From: Cyathus striatus | Lineage: Eukaryota; Basidiomycota; Agaricomycetes; Agaricales; Nidulariaceae | Reading direction: 5' to 3' | DNA: 64,000 nt | Assembly (NCBI GenBank): GCA_025738555.1 | Contig: JAOVFP010000017.1 | Span: 744,001-808,000 of the forward strand | Shown here: positions 34,419-46,857 of the stretch, one piece after another | Layout of the letters: every line of letters begins with the position of its first letter | Numbering within the stretch: position 1 is the first letter of the stretch | Translations under genes and position numbers: made by a program | Notes under the pieces: model-generated | The model's input: only the letters and a program-made list of their open reading frames with translations | What the model was told of the DNA's origin: nothing | Database searches by the model: none

Positions 34419-35623
34419 GGGCCTACAGATTTTGACATTGCCCGGTTTTTGACATTGCCCAAGTTGACATTGCCGGGTGTTGCATTGACATTGCCTGGCG
34501 TTGCCGATTTAATTTTGGCGTTGCTTGCTGAGGTCTTGTGTTCAAGCCCCACTTGTGTACATGCTTAGTTAGTAATAAATACAATAAATTAGTAGGAGTT
34601 CACAGGATAAATGTACCTTACATTCATATAATATATATTAGCACTTAATGAGAAATATGAGCCATGTATAACAGGGTATAACTTACAATCTCACAGTGAA
34701 ATAAGTTGAAAATAAGTATTTTTTTCCTTTGTACACAACATTTCTACTCTAGACAGCTTGTATGTTGTAAATACATGATATATAGAAATAAAAGTAAATA
34801 TTTGGTAGAGATAAATGGACTCTACTCATTTTTATACTAGTTGTAGAAATTGTTGAAAATAGGATTTTGACATTGCCTGGCATTGCCATTTGAGAATTGA
34901 CATTGCCAATCCGAGATATGATGTTGCTTGGTGTTGCTGGCATTGCTGGTGTTGCTGGATATTGCCTGGCATTGCTGTGACATTGTGTGACATTGCTGTG
35001 ATGTTGCCGAATGGCATTGCTGGAGGTTCAATGTTTCCCGCGCCCTCTGCTTCCCATTTATATTTGTACACAATATTGATCCCATCTATCACTCCATCAA
35101 GTACCCTTCCTCATCACTGCAGCAACACATCACACTTGTCATCATGCTCAACAGTGAGCAAGTATTGTCTTATTTTCTAGGTCAATTCTTTATCATTTTC
35201 TTCGATTATTTTTGCATTATCCAATATATATTATGATATATGTACTATACAATATTTCACTATTTAATGAAGGGGATAAAGCTATTCAACATGTGAATCA
35301 GAGACAGTTTTAAATGATCTTCTGCTGTATTGTGTTCCTTCCTTGGTGAAATAGGTAATAATATGTTGTATTATAAGTAGTAGACTCTGTTTTTGATTAA
35401 GGGAAATGTAATAAAAGTATAAAAAGTGAGAGTGGAGGTGTGGGAAATAATGAGTGGGAAGCAGGCAATGGTGATATGCATGTGAAAATGCAAAGGGAAG
35501 GGCAGGAGAATTGATTAGCAAGGGTGTGATTGATCACAGACTGATGTGATGTTGCCTGGCATTGCATGATGTTGCCTCACTGGCAACGTCAAAATATGGG
35601 CAACATCAAAATCTAGTAGCCTG
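34419..35623. mobile_element. 1.2-kb non-autonomous TIR element inside the C2 pseudogene
   Basis: Flanked by the direct repeat TCTGGGGT (34411-34418 and 35624-35631). The uninterrupted sequence cagtctggggtactgatctg is present in C1 near 6,490. Ends are inverted: GGGCCTACAGATTTTGACAT and, from the right, CAGGCTACTAGATTTTGATG. Subterminal regions contain many copies of acattgcc and ggcattgc. A vestigial start ATGCTCAACAGTGAGCA at 35,144 is shared with the element at 36,696. No transposase domain is present. Confidence 0.85.
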
Positions 35624-35639
35624 TCTGGGGTACTGATCT

Positions 35640-36060
35640 GAAAAGTAACTGAAAAGAATAACAACCACAACAACCCTAAAGATCCAGCCAACCATCTTGA
35701 AAAATGAGTTGACTGGTTCAAATACCAACATCATTTGACTACAACAATTTGCGAATGACTGGGAGGATGAAAGGGAGCTATTTCGCAGAGTAAATGCACC
35801 ATATTTCCATGCTTGGAAAGAAGCAGCTGATGAACCTGCAGAGGGGAATAAATTAGAAGTATCCATATAAGAAGGCCACCCCATACCTCATTTCACCCCC
35901 CTCCTCCCAAAGCCTACACAGGCTAAGATTGCTAGGAGAAGTGCTTGCAAGATTATGAGGACAATGGACCAGACAATGATAAATGGTGCTGTGGGTGCAA
36001 AAGACAGAATAATCAAGATTGTAGCCAATATAAATGGATGAGAAACAGCTTAATATGGGG
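35640..36060 (-). pseudogene. C2: decayed membrane-protein gene, second copy
   Basis: Minus-strand frame parallel to C1: LIILSFAPTAPFIIVW then ACVGFGRRGVK followed by an in-frame TGA, then WPSYMDTSNLFPSAG, a Ser/Phe-rich stretch and a C-terminal hydrophobic run with WIFRVVVVVILFS. C2 keeps the frame where C1 has single-base losses, and C1 lacks this TGA. The 1.2-kb TIR element sits directly after the C-terminal region. No family is assigned. Confidence 0.4.
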
Positions 36061-36687
36061 TATCATTTATGAGGCTAACATGTTTATGAAGTTGAACATA
36101 TGTCATACCAAGACTGAGTAATAGACTATAGAAGGCTCTAAAAAGCTTTCCAAGGCATTCACACATGTTTCAAATATATAAGATTGGGTGTTTAGCAAGT
36201 AAGAACCATGACCTTGATGGAAGGAGGGAGAGAAAAATTGAAAGTGTGCACATTGTGAAATTTGACTATTGTGCGTTGTTGCATCCTCACTGTTGCTTAC
36301 TCATACTTCCCTTGTTCATTACACTTGCTTACATAAGTATCATACCTTTGTCTCTACATTATCATATGCCACCATGCACAAATCCAGCAAATGGAATATT
36401 TTGAGTTTTGATGTCTGGCATTACTCACCATCAAACTCAATACACATTCTAATTCCTTTGCTGTGTGTTCATATATATAATCTCACATTCTTCATATTCT
36501 CATGAAGATTTCATGGGTTAGAGGACACAAGTCATAATTTACAAGTAAAGCTGTGATTAAGTGAGAGATAAAAGATATTATATCATAAATTCAATGTAAA
36601 GAATTTAAATGATATACTATCTTATTGAATTTTAGATATTGTAGGTATGATCCCTAGTCATTCATTGTTGCATAAATGTGTTGGGAT
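36061..36687. other. Intergenic, no gene recognised
   Basis: Very AT-rich; short open frames only. The match to the first A/C block ends at about 36,060. Confidence 0.35.
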
Positions 36688-36695
36688 ACTTACAA

Positions 36696-39600
36696 CAGGC
36701 TGCTAACTTTTCAAGTTCCTGTTGAGTTTTTTGAGTTACAGTTGAGTCTCACTTAAGTTATAGTTGAGTTCCACTTTTGAGCTTGCTTAGCTTTTTTGAG
36801 TCAAAGTTAAGTTATGTTGAGTGGCTTTTTCATATTTTGAGTGGACTTAAGTTCCTTGCTTTTTTTTTTTGGAAAAGTTGAGTTCCCTCAAGTAAACTTA
36901 AGTTCACCACTTATTATTTTTTTGAGTGAAAGTCAAGTTCCTTTGAGTCAAGTTAAGTTACTCACTTGTATTTTTTGAGTGAAAGTCAAGTTCCTTCAAG
37001 TCAAATAGAGGGGATGCTAACATTTCAAGCTCCTGTTAATTTTTTTGAGTTAAAGTTAAGTTTTTTTTAGTGAAAGTTGAGTTGCCTCAAGTTATATTAA
37101 GTTCCAATCAGGTGTAAGTCAAGTTCCAAATATTCTAGTTTCAAAAGTGCATGTGTACAGTAAGTGGACAGTAATGAGTACCAGAAGTGAAAAGCAGAGG
37201 CATGGGAAATTATGAGTGGGAGGGCAGGAATGATGAAATGCATGGGAAATTGTGAGTGGATTAGAGGAGAAGTGAAAGTGTGGGAAATGCTGAGCAGTGT
37301 TGAGTCATGCAATGAGTTAAGTAATACTTATGTACTTAGAATAGAAATCCTAAGAATAATAATAATACTCAAATCCTGAAGTGTAAATTCAGTAAGTTCA
37401 AGGGGCACAATCACATCAATTCCAAATTTAGATCAAAGTAAAAATAGACCAATTAAACTTAGGCTATTCTCATTCATGTGTCAAAGTGTTCAAAGTCAAG
37501 ATATTCAATTTCAGTAAACTCAGTATGTATTTCTTGGTATCAAAACATCTCATAACTATATCTGATTCTTGTCTGAACAACCCTATCTGTGGGAGGGAAG
37601 AATGCCTGGCAGTTCTTGCCTTATTTCTTCCCTTTTCCCTTGCTATATACAGTTTCTTATCTATTTAATTACAAATTGCATAGTAATACCTTCCTAATAT
37701 ATCTTATTTGATTTACAGATATTTCAACTGTGCAACTGTTATGGTTTTTCTTTATTTTCTTTTGTTTACAATTAGTTTACTTTGACATGTTTGGCACAAC
37801 CATTGATGCCAAACATCTTTACTTTACACAGCTTTATTTATACTTTTGACTCATAATGACTACGTGTAAGTCATTACTTATTTTTCTCATAACTTTACTT
37901 CTTTATGACTCTCTTTGAGTCATTGTACTATACTTACTCTATTTTTCACACTTCTTTACTGTGCCTTACAAATGCACAGCCTTTTACATACTTTCTTTGA
38001 CTCATACTTTATCTATTATTAGTATGAACCAGTTGTACTTAAACAGTAGTGACTTGAGCAGTAGAACTCAAGCTTCAGCTTAAAGAAATACTACTTGATT
38101 CTTACTCGACTTCAAACACTTAAGTTTTCAACTTAAGCTTCTTGTCTTGTAACAAGAACTACTTCAAAACTGATTTAACTTGTTCTTCGGATCAGTTAAG
38201 TCACATGACTTTTGACTTGTACAATTTCAGACTTCGGTCTACTAAATCATAACAGCAACTGCTGTGTCAGCACCCAGAAAGCAGTCAGCCAATCATGCAC
38301 ATAGCCCAGCACACCCCCTTTCTGCAACATGCACTCATTTGAGCATCCATTTGGTTACCTTCCTAATCAGGTAATCAGCCAATGTGGCAGTGTCAGCCAT
38401 TTCACATCAATTTCATTTACATCAGTCTTGTGGGTCAGTTCCCTGCTTCCACATGAACTCCTGACCATCAAGGTACTCAGTCCCATTGCTTTCTTTCTTC
38501 CTTTCCCCCCTACTTGTGCTCTCTCTCTCTCTGTCTCTGTCTCATTGTTGTTATTCAAGCTTGCCAGTCTTGTGTCTCATTGGATCAGGCTCTAGGTCTC
38601 AGGAATGTGTAAGTCTGTGTTCTGTCTGTATCCACACTTTGCATTTCATCTGATTTGGTCATAGTTCAGTGTCTTGGGTCTGGGTTCTTGGTACTTGTGT
38701 ATCAAAATACAACATTTAGTTTTTATGAAGGTAAAGTGTATGTATTTTATTGGTTTAAAGGTGTAAAAACCAGTACTGAGGTGGAGTTTATGTGGTTTTT
38801 AATAGGTTTGTTTTATCCCTTGTTTAATTATGGGAGGCAGCACAGGATCTCAGCCCCTCCCCACTGTTTCCTTACTCAACACATTTGGTACTGGGGTCTC
38901 AAAGTCGAGACAAATGGAATTTTAAATTTAGGTATGTTGTTTCTATTTACATGTGTATCAGCAGAAAGTGGATAGCAGTGAACAGCAGAATAATAACAGA
39001 AGCATGGGAAATCATGAGTGGGAGGGTGAGATAGTATGAGTAGAGATCAGAATGATAGCAGAGCATGGGAAATCATGAGCAGAGGTGTGGTGACAATGAG
39101 CAGAGCATAGGAATCATTGAGCACAAAAGTATATAGGCATGATATGTTAAACGGAAGCACAGGAAATTATGAGCAGAGGTGTAGGCAACAATGAGAATGT
39201 GCAATTAATAGGAAATGAATAAACATTGAATTATAGGCATGGGAAACAGTGAGCAGGGGGGCAGGAAACAACACAAACCACCATATAATTATTGTAAGGT
39301 ATTCATTATACAACTTTCTTATTTTTGAGTAAAAGTTAAGTTCCCTTGAGTAAAGTTAAGTTTCTCACTTATTTTTTTGAGTGAAAGTCAAGTTCCATTG
39401 AGTGGAGTTGAGTTCCTTGCTTATTTTTTTTCAAGTAAAAGTTAAGTTCCATTGAGTTCCTCACTTAAGCTAAATTCAAGTGTCAGTTGAGTTACCATCA
39501 AGTTACCTTCAAGTGGTAAATGACAACTCAAAGACACTTGAATTTGAGTTGAGTTCTGTTCAAGTTCCAGTTGAGTTCCAGTTAAGTTCCTACTTTAAGT

Positions 39601-40412
39601 TCCTCAAATTCCATTACTAAAAACCCATACTTCATAATTGTGCTCATTGTCATCATAATTCCTTAGCTCATTGTTTTCCACACCCACCACTGCCACCAAG
39701 GATGTGTAAAAATAGCACCATCATATCATCCATCAAACCCCTGATCATTCCACTCACCTCTGATGCATTGATGGTGATTGCATTGCACTTCTTCCATCAT
39801 CATGCTCAACAGTGAGCATGTATTTTGTGCATTCTTCTCTCAGTTTTTGGATTCTTCCTGTGATTTATTTTTTACAATATGAAGTTAGTTATTTTGTATG
39901 TAATATAACATCTTGGTTGCATAAACATAGTGTACTGTGCTTACAGAAAATATAACATGAATAATAATAATTTCAGCTCTTCATACTATTTCATAGGTAA
40001 TTTAGCTGTACTGTCGAAGTATTTAATATACATTCATATTCACAAAAAAATTGGGAGGAATCACCCATGAACTCGACTAGAAATGAAAAAAATGGGTGCT
40101 CACTGTTTATGATGATGATGAGGCACATGAATGCGATCAAACGCGCCGCGGAAAACAACGTGCGGCATTCATTGATCAATTTGATGGAGGCAGAGGCATC
40201 AGATCAAATTAATGATCGACATTCAGGGGCGTGGGAAATAATGAGCGCGGAGGTGCAGTAGTAAGTGAACATTAATCTAGCAATCCATAGCAGTGTTGAA
40301 AACTCTGTCATATACCATACAATTTACATTTTTCGAGTTACAGGTAAGTTCCAAAGTCGAGTTTCAGTCGAGTTCCAGTCGAGTTACCGTGAACTCGAAA
40401 AGTTGACGGCCC
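36696..40412. mobile_element. 3.7-kb non-autonomous TIR element with 8-bp target duplication
   Basis: Flanked by ACTTACAA at 36688-36695 and 40413-40420. The left end reads CAGGCTGCTAACTTTTCAAG and the right end, reversed, GGGCCGTCAACTTTTCGAG. Long subterminal regions (36,710-37,120 and 39,320-40,400) are built from variants of gagttcaagttcc. Inside, gcatgggaaatcatgagtgg-type motifs recur (37,200, 38,995, 39,060, 40,228). The vestigial ATGCTCAACAGTGAGCA is at 39,803. No transposase frame is visible; mobilisation in trans by a hAT-like or other 8-bp-duplicating transposase is likely. Confidence 0.85.
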
Positions 40413-40420
40413 ACTTACAA

Positions 40421-42660
40421 CAACACATAGAAGAGTGATATTACAACCAAGGGGACCTAACATATACTACTAGAACTATAGCTTAAACACATTTATGTGC
40501 CCAGTGTACATTTTGTGTTATTATATATTTTACGATACTACAGTGCATTTTATACACCGAGAGATGTAATATGTTTGAATCAACCTGATTCGGTACCTTT
40601 TCGGAAGGCTGATCAGTGCACGGGGAGCGTGAGAACTATCCTTCAAATGAACATAACAAAAAGACAGAATACATCTCCTATAACAGTGTCAAAATGCATT
40701 GAATATAATGTAGTACATGTTTTAATCACAAATATACAAAATGAGTAAGAAAAAACCGCAATTCCAATGATGCAGTGTGGATACGGCACACGGCACAACC
40801 GATTTACGGTGCGCGCGACTTTTTCAACACTTGGAACCTCAGGCCTCATAGCTTTGCACCCGAATAGGCCCTAGGGGAGTTCAATCTTGGCCGTTTTGTC
40901 GCGTCGCTACAGATCAGTCGCTACAGCAACTTGACAGCAACACTACAATCTGCCTAGCGCGCGAGTATACTTACTATCATGTAACAAGTATTTGAAGCCA
41001 TCTCGAGTGTTTGAATTGTTCCTTTAAAGAACATAGAATCATCTGCTCGTCATATAAAATGACATATATATTGTACGGTATCTATAGAATCGATATGCAA
41101 AGTATGAAGGCAGTAGCACAAGTAGGTGCTGAGATAATGAAGGTTTCGGACACTCGAGACGGCTTCAAACACTTGTTACATGATAGTATACCAGAAGAAA
41201 TACAAAAACTTCGGTTCCTGTTTGGAACCGATGTTTCAGCCTTATCAAGCCGCTGATTTCACGGAGAAGCCGTCGACCCCCGGCAATGAGACCGAAGATG
41301 GACAACCCCACCGATTAGTAATACTTTCTGGTGAGCGCCATCCTGCCGTGGCGCCGACTAATATATACATTTCGAAGTTAGATGAACATACTTACAGTAG
41401 TTTATTATACAATATACTATTACACAAACAATGAATTATCTATGATTTGATTTAAAAGAAATACTTATTGTTTATCATCATACAGTGAATGAGTTTTACA
41501 CATTCTTGGATTTGGAATATGTGTTTGAGTAGAATAGTAAATACAACTTACCTACGTCCGGTACGTTTACAGTAAGGTAATTATTTCTGGGAAATAGAGG
41601 TGAAATCATGAGATGCAGCAATTCCGAACATAATTTATAGCTTCGTGTTATGGATAATGACTAGCGCCATGATGAATCCGCCATTACGGTGCACAGTAGT
41701 AATACTAGTATTGAAAATCAATTAGCATAACTATAAAAGTAGCCATACTGAGCGAATTAGTTGTAGAACAAGCAAACAACATGTGTTGATGCGGCTTCCG
41801 TTGAATATATTATGAAATGTTCAAATTTAAGAGATCATCGTTCAAGTCAATGTGTAAGGGTAATGCAATTTTACATTCACAATCTACTCATACTTCGAAA
41901 AATTTGAACTTTACTTGGTGGTTTATCCACATAAAAAGAAATATTCGCTACCCAGTAAAAGCATACGTAAATCAAGTAGAATATTAGTGGCTTTCTATCA
42001 CTCTTTTGAAATTGGTATAGCTTATAATATGCCAATCAGAGAAAATTAAAATATAACTACCGTTATAACTTAAGTGCGTGACAGCATTTTTCTTGCGTAT
42101 GTCCAACGTATGTCACAATTTAAATAGAACGATGTAGACAGCATATTTTATACACGCTTACTTAGTTCACGGCGCAACTATAGCGACCACAGAAAAAATA
42201 CACAACGATATCTACTCTTGACAGCACCTGGACAGTGCTGAATGGATCGGCGTTACACTTTAGATTAATCATACTACTAGTACTGTACATAAGTGTATCT
42301 AGTTTTATTTTAAAGTGCCTCGCACGTTGTTAGATGCATACATACGTTGTACATACTTTTTCACAATCGCTTACAATGACAGGAACGTACAAACTTAAAA
42401 ACGGTAAGGCAAGCATGAGCCGCGTTGCAACTTGCGCGACTAATGTGCGACATCCGCTAGGCGCATCATGCATCATGCCGCTCCGATGTCGATTACCTTA
42501 CAGAGGCACATACATAAACTGACCGGGTGCCCGCTATCTGACCGTTATCTACCTAACTACTACTCGGAAGCGAAGTTTTTGTTTTTCTCCTGGTCATGGC
42601 CGCTAGCGCGCGTTACAAAACAGCTGTAGCTGTATCGTGTATTGCCAAGAATGAACTTCC
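40421..42660. other. Intergenic with an orphan hAT-type end
   Basis: No gene is recognised. A sequence acagcaacacta at 40,945-40,956 equals the right terminus of the hAT at 33,626 and of the element ending at 22,471, but I found no matching left end or duplication. An open frame at 41,011-41,256 (VGAEIMKVSDTRDGFKHLL) is not attributable to any family. Confidence 0.35.
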
Positions 42661-42664
42661 CTAT

Positions 42665-42715
42665 TGTATATATATATATATGCCCAAGGTTAGCAATTGC
42701 CTCTTGTTTTCATCC
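42665..42715 (+). promoter_or_regulatory. B2 core promoter
   Basis: A TATA-type (TA)n run at 42,666-42,681 lies about 65 bp before the B2 start codon and is followed by the leader gttagcaattgcctcttg shared with B1. The leader then continues without the gypsy insertion seen in B1. Confidence 0.55.
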
Positions 42716-42746
42716 CTACTGATCTGATACCTCACACATTTTACAT

Positions 42747-44950
42747 ATGTCTACGCCAGCTTCAAAACTTAATGAGGATGTTGATGTTGATCGTCCTAAA
42801 TCCGAATGTGACCAGGGGTTTTATGTTGGGGGTGGAAATATATACAGCGAAGATCACGAAGTTTGTTTACATTTGATTCACTGTTTCGAGATATAATGCT
42901 GACTTGTCTGCGCCCTTTTCAAACCTTAAGGAGGACGTCGATGTTGGTCGTCCTAAAGCCACATATGCGAAGAGGTGGAGAATGTCTAGTTTGATTCCAT
43001 ACATGAAAGACTCGTCTGCGCCCGTTTCAAACCCCGAGGAGGTCGATGTTGATCGTCTCAGTCCTGTTCCAGAAGACTTAATTGAAGCCGGTGTCTGGTG
43101 GCGGGACCAACTATGGGATTTCGCCGAATCCAGGGGCAGCCTCAGCCCCTTGACAAGCTCCACCTTTTCCAGCACCAATACAACATGTAGCACAGGGTAT
43201 TCCATTCCTGGACAGTCGAGCTATAACGAGGTTACCACTCACACTCCAACTTCTGGACAAAGTAAGATTGTGTTCTAGTAACTGTTGCGAATATTGAATA
43301 TGCGCAGACGCCACATATACATCCGGACAATCCTTTTTTTTTGCAGATCGCGCGATTGAACATGCCATGAAGAATGAAGGTGAAATACGCTCCATTTTTG
43401 CGGGGTTAGGAATCGGGTTCGAGTCTTATACCATTTCGGCAGGATTCAACGAGCTCCTTATTAGGGAGGGGGGTGCGCGTTTGGAAGAGATCCATATATA
43501 CATTGGCGCATCACCACAAATCGACGCCAAGTCAGTAAACTTCCCTGATTTTCTGGCATCTCTTGGAAAGATAATTTCCCCATTCCCCGGTTCTGTATAT
43601 GTGGGTGATGACAAACCCTTCCCGACGCCTGTTTTCAATGAGGAAGGCGACGAGTGGAATTTCGATGATATGGTAATGGATCGGCTTTATAAACAGCGTT
43701 CCGAAGGGCCAGGGCCATTCATTATCACTTTTGATGACGGCCGCGAGCAAGAGAAGCCAAATTCAGGAAATAATGTAATGGGGGGTTCAAAATCTGCGGG
43801 GGGAAGCTCTTCAGCGGGTGAAAGTTCAGGACAAGGGACCAGCCTTCCTTCTGATCCCAGCGGCAATGGAAATGCAGGCGACTATGGCAATGAAGGTGAA
43901 GACGAAGATGGCGATGGCGACCCAAGGGATCCAGGGAAATCCAAAGAACCTCCGAAACCCCCCCGAATATCCTTCGCGATGGTTGCATACATTTCGAAAG
44001 GAATGACCGAATACGAGGATGACTTGGCATTTGCAGCACTAACCATGGAAACAATGTTTACTATATGCGTGAGTGCTTAATGTGCGATGTGGATGGACTA
44101 ACTGAAATTGGCTAGAAAATAGTTTGAGAAAGAAGGCGAACTTTGTACCATTGATTTCTCACGACTAAAGGTTCAACAACCGATACTGCCCGATACCTCG
44201 CGTCGCGGACCGTACCAACTGTCCAATGTTATTGTAAAGGTGAACTCCGGGTACGAGGACGCAATTGTCAAAGCTGAGCGAGTGCGAACTACTCCAGAGC
44301 GAGCGAGAGAGATACAACGCACAAAGACCAATGGGAAATCCGCTTTACGTGAATTAGGCGCGGGAATCGAAGCGGGACTACAGCCTAAGGGCATTGTCAC
44401 CTTCAAAGATCAAAAAGAAAGTAACACGTCAACTCAGGATCAAGTAATACTGAATACTTCTCCTGTAACCGTCGAAGACCATGAAGGAGTGGCATCATGG
44501 ATCTACCAAATTGACGACGAACAACATAAGAACGCTGGAGTAGATTTTCCAGATGAACAACTTCCGATAGTTTCATTCGAGTTTTGGGAAGCTCCGGAGA
44601 TTCCAAAAAAATTTAAGGTCATCGTTGAATCATTCTGGAAGATTCCTTCTGACATTGGTTCGGCCTACATTTCGTTTTCAACTGTTTATCACAAAGGAGA
44701 ACTCGAAGTACCTTATAGCGCTACGAAGAGTACGCATCAAAAAACTAAGCATTATGCATGGATAAACGACCTTAGGAAGGAAGACCGTCTTCAAGCAAAT
44801 GGTGAAGCGGAAGTGGTCCTTACACCATCATTCCAAGTTATACCTGGCAATGACTCTGTTGGGGACGAGGTGCCAACCAAGTGGTATCAGAAGTGGAAGT
44901 TCGGTCCGTGGCGTAAAGGAAGTAATTCGTTGACGCCAATCATGGAATAG
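42747..44950 (+). CDS. B2: family B protein of unknown function, open copy
   Basis: Model: 42747-42860, 42931-43261, 43347-44068 and 44123-44950, giving 664 residues with matching phases. The first acceptor is the least certain. The N-terminal part (1-148) contains partial repeats of SAPxSN..EDVDVDRP. Residues about 149-275 form a conserved module with FAGLGIGFESYTISAGFNEL, IYIGASPQID and SVYVGDDKPFPTPVFN. A Gly/Ser then Asp/Glu-rich linker follows. The last exon (390-664) is a probable beta-rich module with YQLSNVIVKVNSGY, VSFEFWEAPEIPKKFKV and HYAWINDLRKEDR, ending GPWRKGSNSLTPIME. There is no signal peptide or membrane segment, so it is probably cytosolic. I know no named domain that fits. 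Its C-terminal 515 residues recur in the NB-ARC gene at 53,130. Confidence 0.7.
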
Positions 44951-45920
44951 AGTAGTTAGCTATGTGATCAGAGACTGAATATGTACTTAGCTGGTTGAAT
45001 TGAGGTTATATGTTGACTCTTCCTATTTAATTTGTTGTTCAGAAACTCGATGGATACGAAGTGCATGCAAAAGATAAGCTAGAAAGGGAGGTAAATGTCC
45101 TAAGCCTGCACACCCAGAGTATACACACTGGCAATGTTAACCGAGGGATGGCACCACGCGAAATGGTAAGGTACGGAACGGAAATGAATTGGGGGCATAG
45201 AAGCAAAGACCATGTTTGAACAAAAGAATTGAATAAAATGACTTACCACTCCCAATACTTTTCGAACCGATACATAACGACGACGACTCTCTCTTGACGT
45301 TACCACACAGCACACGACATTGGAGAAGACGGCGGGCTACTCTCCCAAAAGTAGCGGTGCAGTGGACTAAGCTGCTTGCTAGACAATGCGTGGTTGGTGG
45401 CGGGGTGCTCTGTCATCGAACACCGGCGGTCGGAATATTGGAAGTGGAAAAAAGATGAAAAAGTCTAGAGAAGTACCGCAGCGTAAAGATGAGGGAGGAG
45501 AAAGCGGATAAATAAAGGAAAAAGAAAGGTCGAGAGGAAGATTGAATAAAAACGAACGGAATATAGATAAGCCCAATGGCTCCACCCAAGTCCCTGTTCC
45601 TTCTACCAATCGACGTGTCCTAAGATGACAGTAGACATCTGATCATTTCATATCGGTGGGTGAAGCACTGGTCTTGAGGACGAAATAATAGGCTCGAGCT
45701 TGAGGCAAGGAAAGGGGTTTGATGATGGGTGCAGTGTAACCCTAGGGTCCTGGGTCCTAGCATCTTGAGCCGTCTGATGGTTGCATACGGAGTGCCTTGA
45801 CGAGACCGAGAACATCTTAAATGTCCTGAGTACGAAAATCAGAAGCCTAGAGACAGAGAAAACGAAAGAAGCAGTGAGTAGTAAGGGAAAGCTAGTAGCC
45901 AAGACGCGTTGAGGTGCTAG
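44951..45920. repeat. Conserved downstream tail of family B, copy 2
   Basis: Parallels 18,580-19,610 and 57,557-58,570, with a deletion around 45,210. The small downstream frame starting atgttgactcttcct has a TAA at its seventh codon here. The tail stops abruptly after gacgcgttgaggtgc, where the inverted-repeat structure begins; B1 and B3 tails continue aagcggaacgcg or similar. Confidence 0.7.
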
Positions 45921-46857
45921 ACCGGTAGCCGGTCGGTATCGTGAGACTGCGTTCACGTGATATGAACGATTGTATCGTGTCGATATACCGACCGGTCCAA
46001 CTCGTCGAATTAGGCTCAACAAAACCCTTCTCACGATATCACGTGGACCTTCCATATGTAGACATACGTCAACGGGAAGGGCACTTCGTGAGACGGGCTT
46101 AGACCAAAGTCCAGGAAAGTGCAGGGCAGTGTAAAATGTGTAGTATATTCGCTCTGGGGCCTCGAGTTCAAACCAGCAGTATGGCATTGGTAGAGAAAAA
46201 ATGTTACATTGCTTCTCCCACACAACACTATGTATATAAAAATTTAAAATGTGTTGGGTGAAGGTCTCAGTGAGGGAGACAATTTGACGACCTCGCAACA
46301 CTTGAGGACAACAAAATGACTTCAAAAGTGACTTGATCAACTTCAAAATGGTCGTTTGCATGATAGACACTTCGTTTGGAACTAATGATGGAAATTTTGA
46401 TTTACACTGCCCTGGTAAAACATGGACTTTAGTACAAGACTGTCCACGGAGTGGACATATCCACTCATGTGGATGTATTGGGTTGAGACTACTCATTGAA
46501 TTTGGGAGGGGTAAAAGTTATCGGCATTAAGGCATTTTGGGCTTCAAAAAATCTCCTTTTTGGGATTTTCGAATCCTTGTGCCTATGCCTTGTCTCCCTG
46601 TCCTCTGCATCGTCTCCCCTCTGTACCGTGTTTGTTCCCATTTCATTATATACTTTTCATTCATTTACTATTTCATGTACATAATAAATGTTACAAGTAT
46701 CTCTATCATCACCATATCCACAGTCCAGGACCCAAGATGAAGTACCCACTGCCGCCCACTGCATCAGGAAAAACCCCATCAGCTAAATTAGTGATATTAG
46801 TAGAAATAAGCTGTACCCTTGTCCAAATTTTACTAATAATGGGTAATTCATACTTAA

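Noticed and set aside
34530..34555. tRNA/SINE-like motif gtgttcaagccccac
   Set aside because: Only a T-loop-like string inside a TIR element; no A box or other tRNA arms.
42866..42896. Coding of VCLHLIHCFE at the end of B exon 1
   Set aside because: It is followed by a stop in all copies; GTTTGT/GTGTGT donors and CTGAC branch-like motifs show that this stretch is intron.
45648..46496. 282-codon minus-strand open frame
   Set aside because: It runs across the junction between the B2 tail repeat and the inverted-repeat arm, has no domain, and its parts diverge freely in the other tails. I take it as chance.
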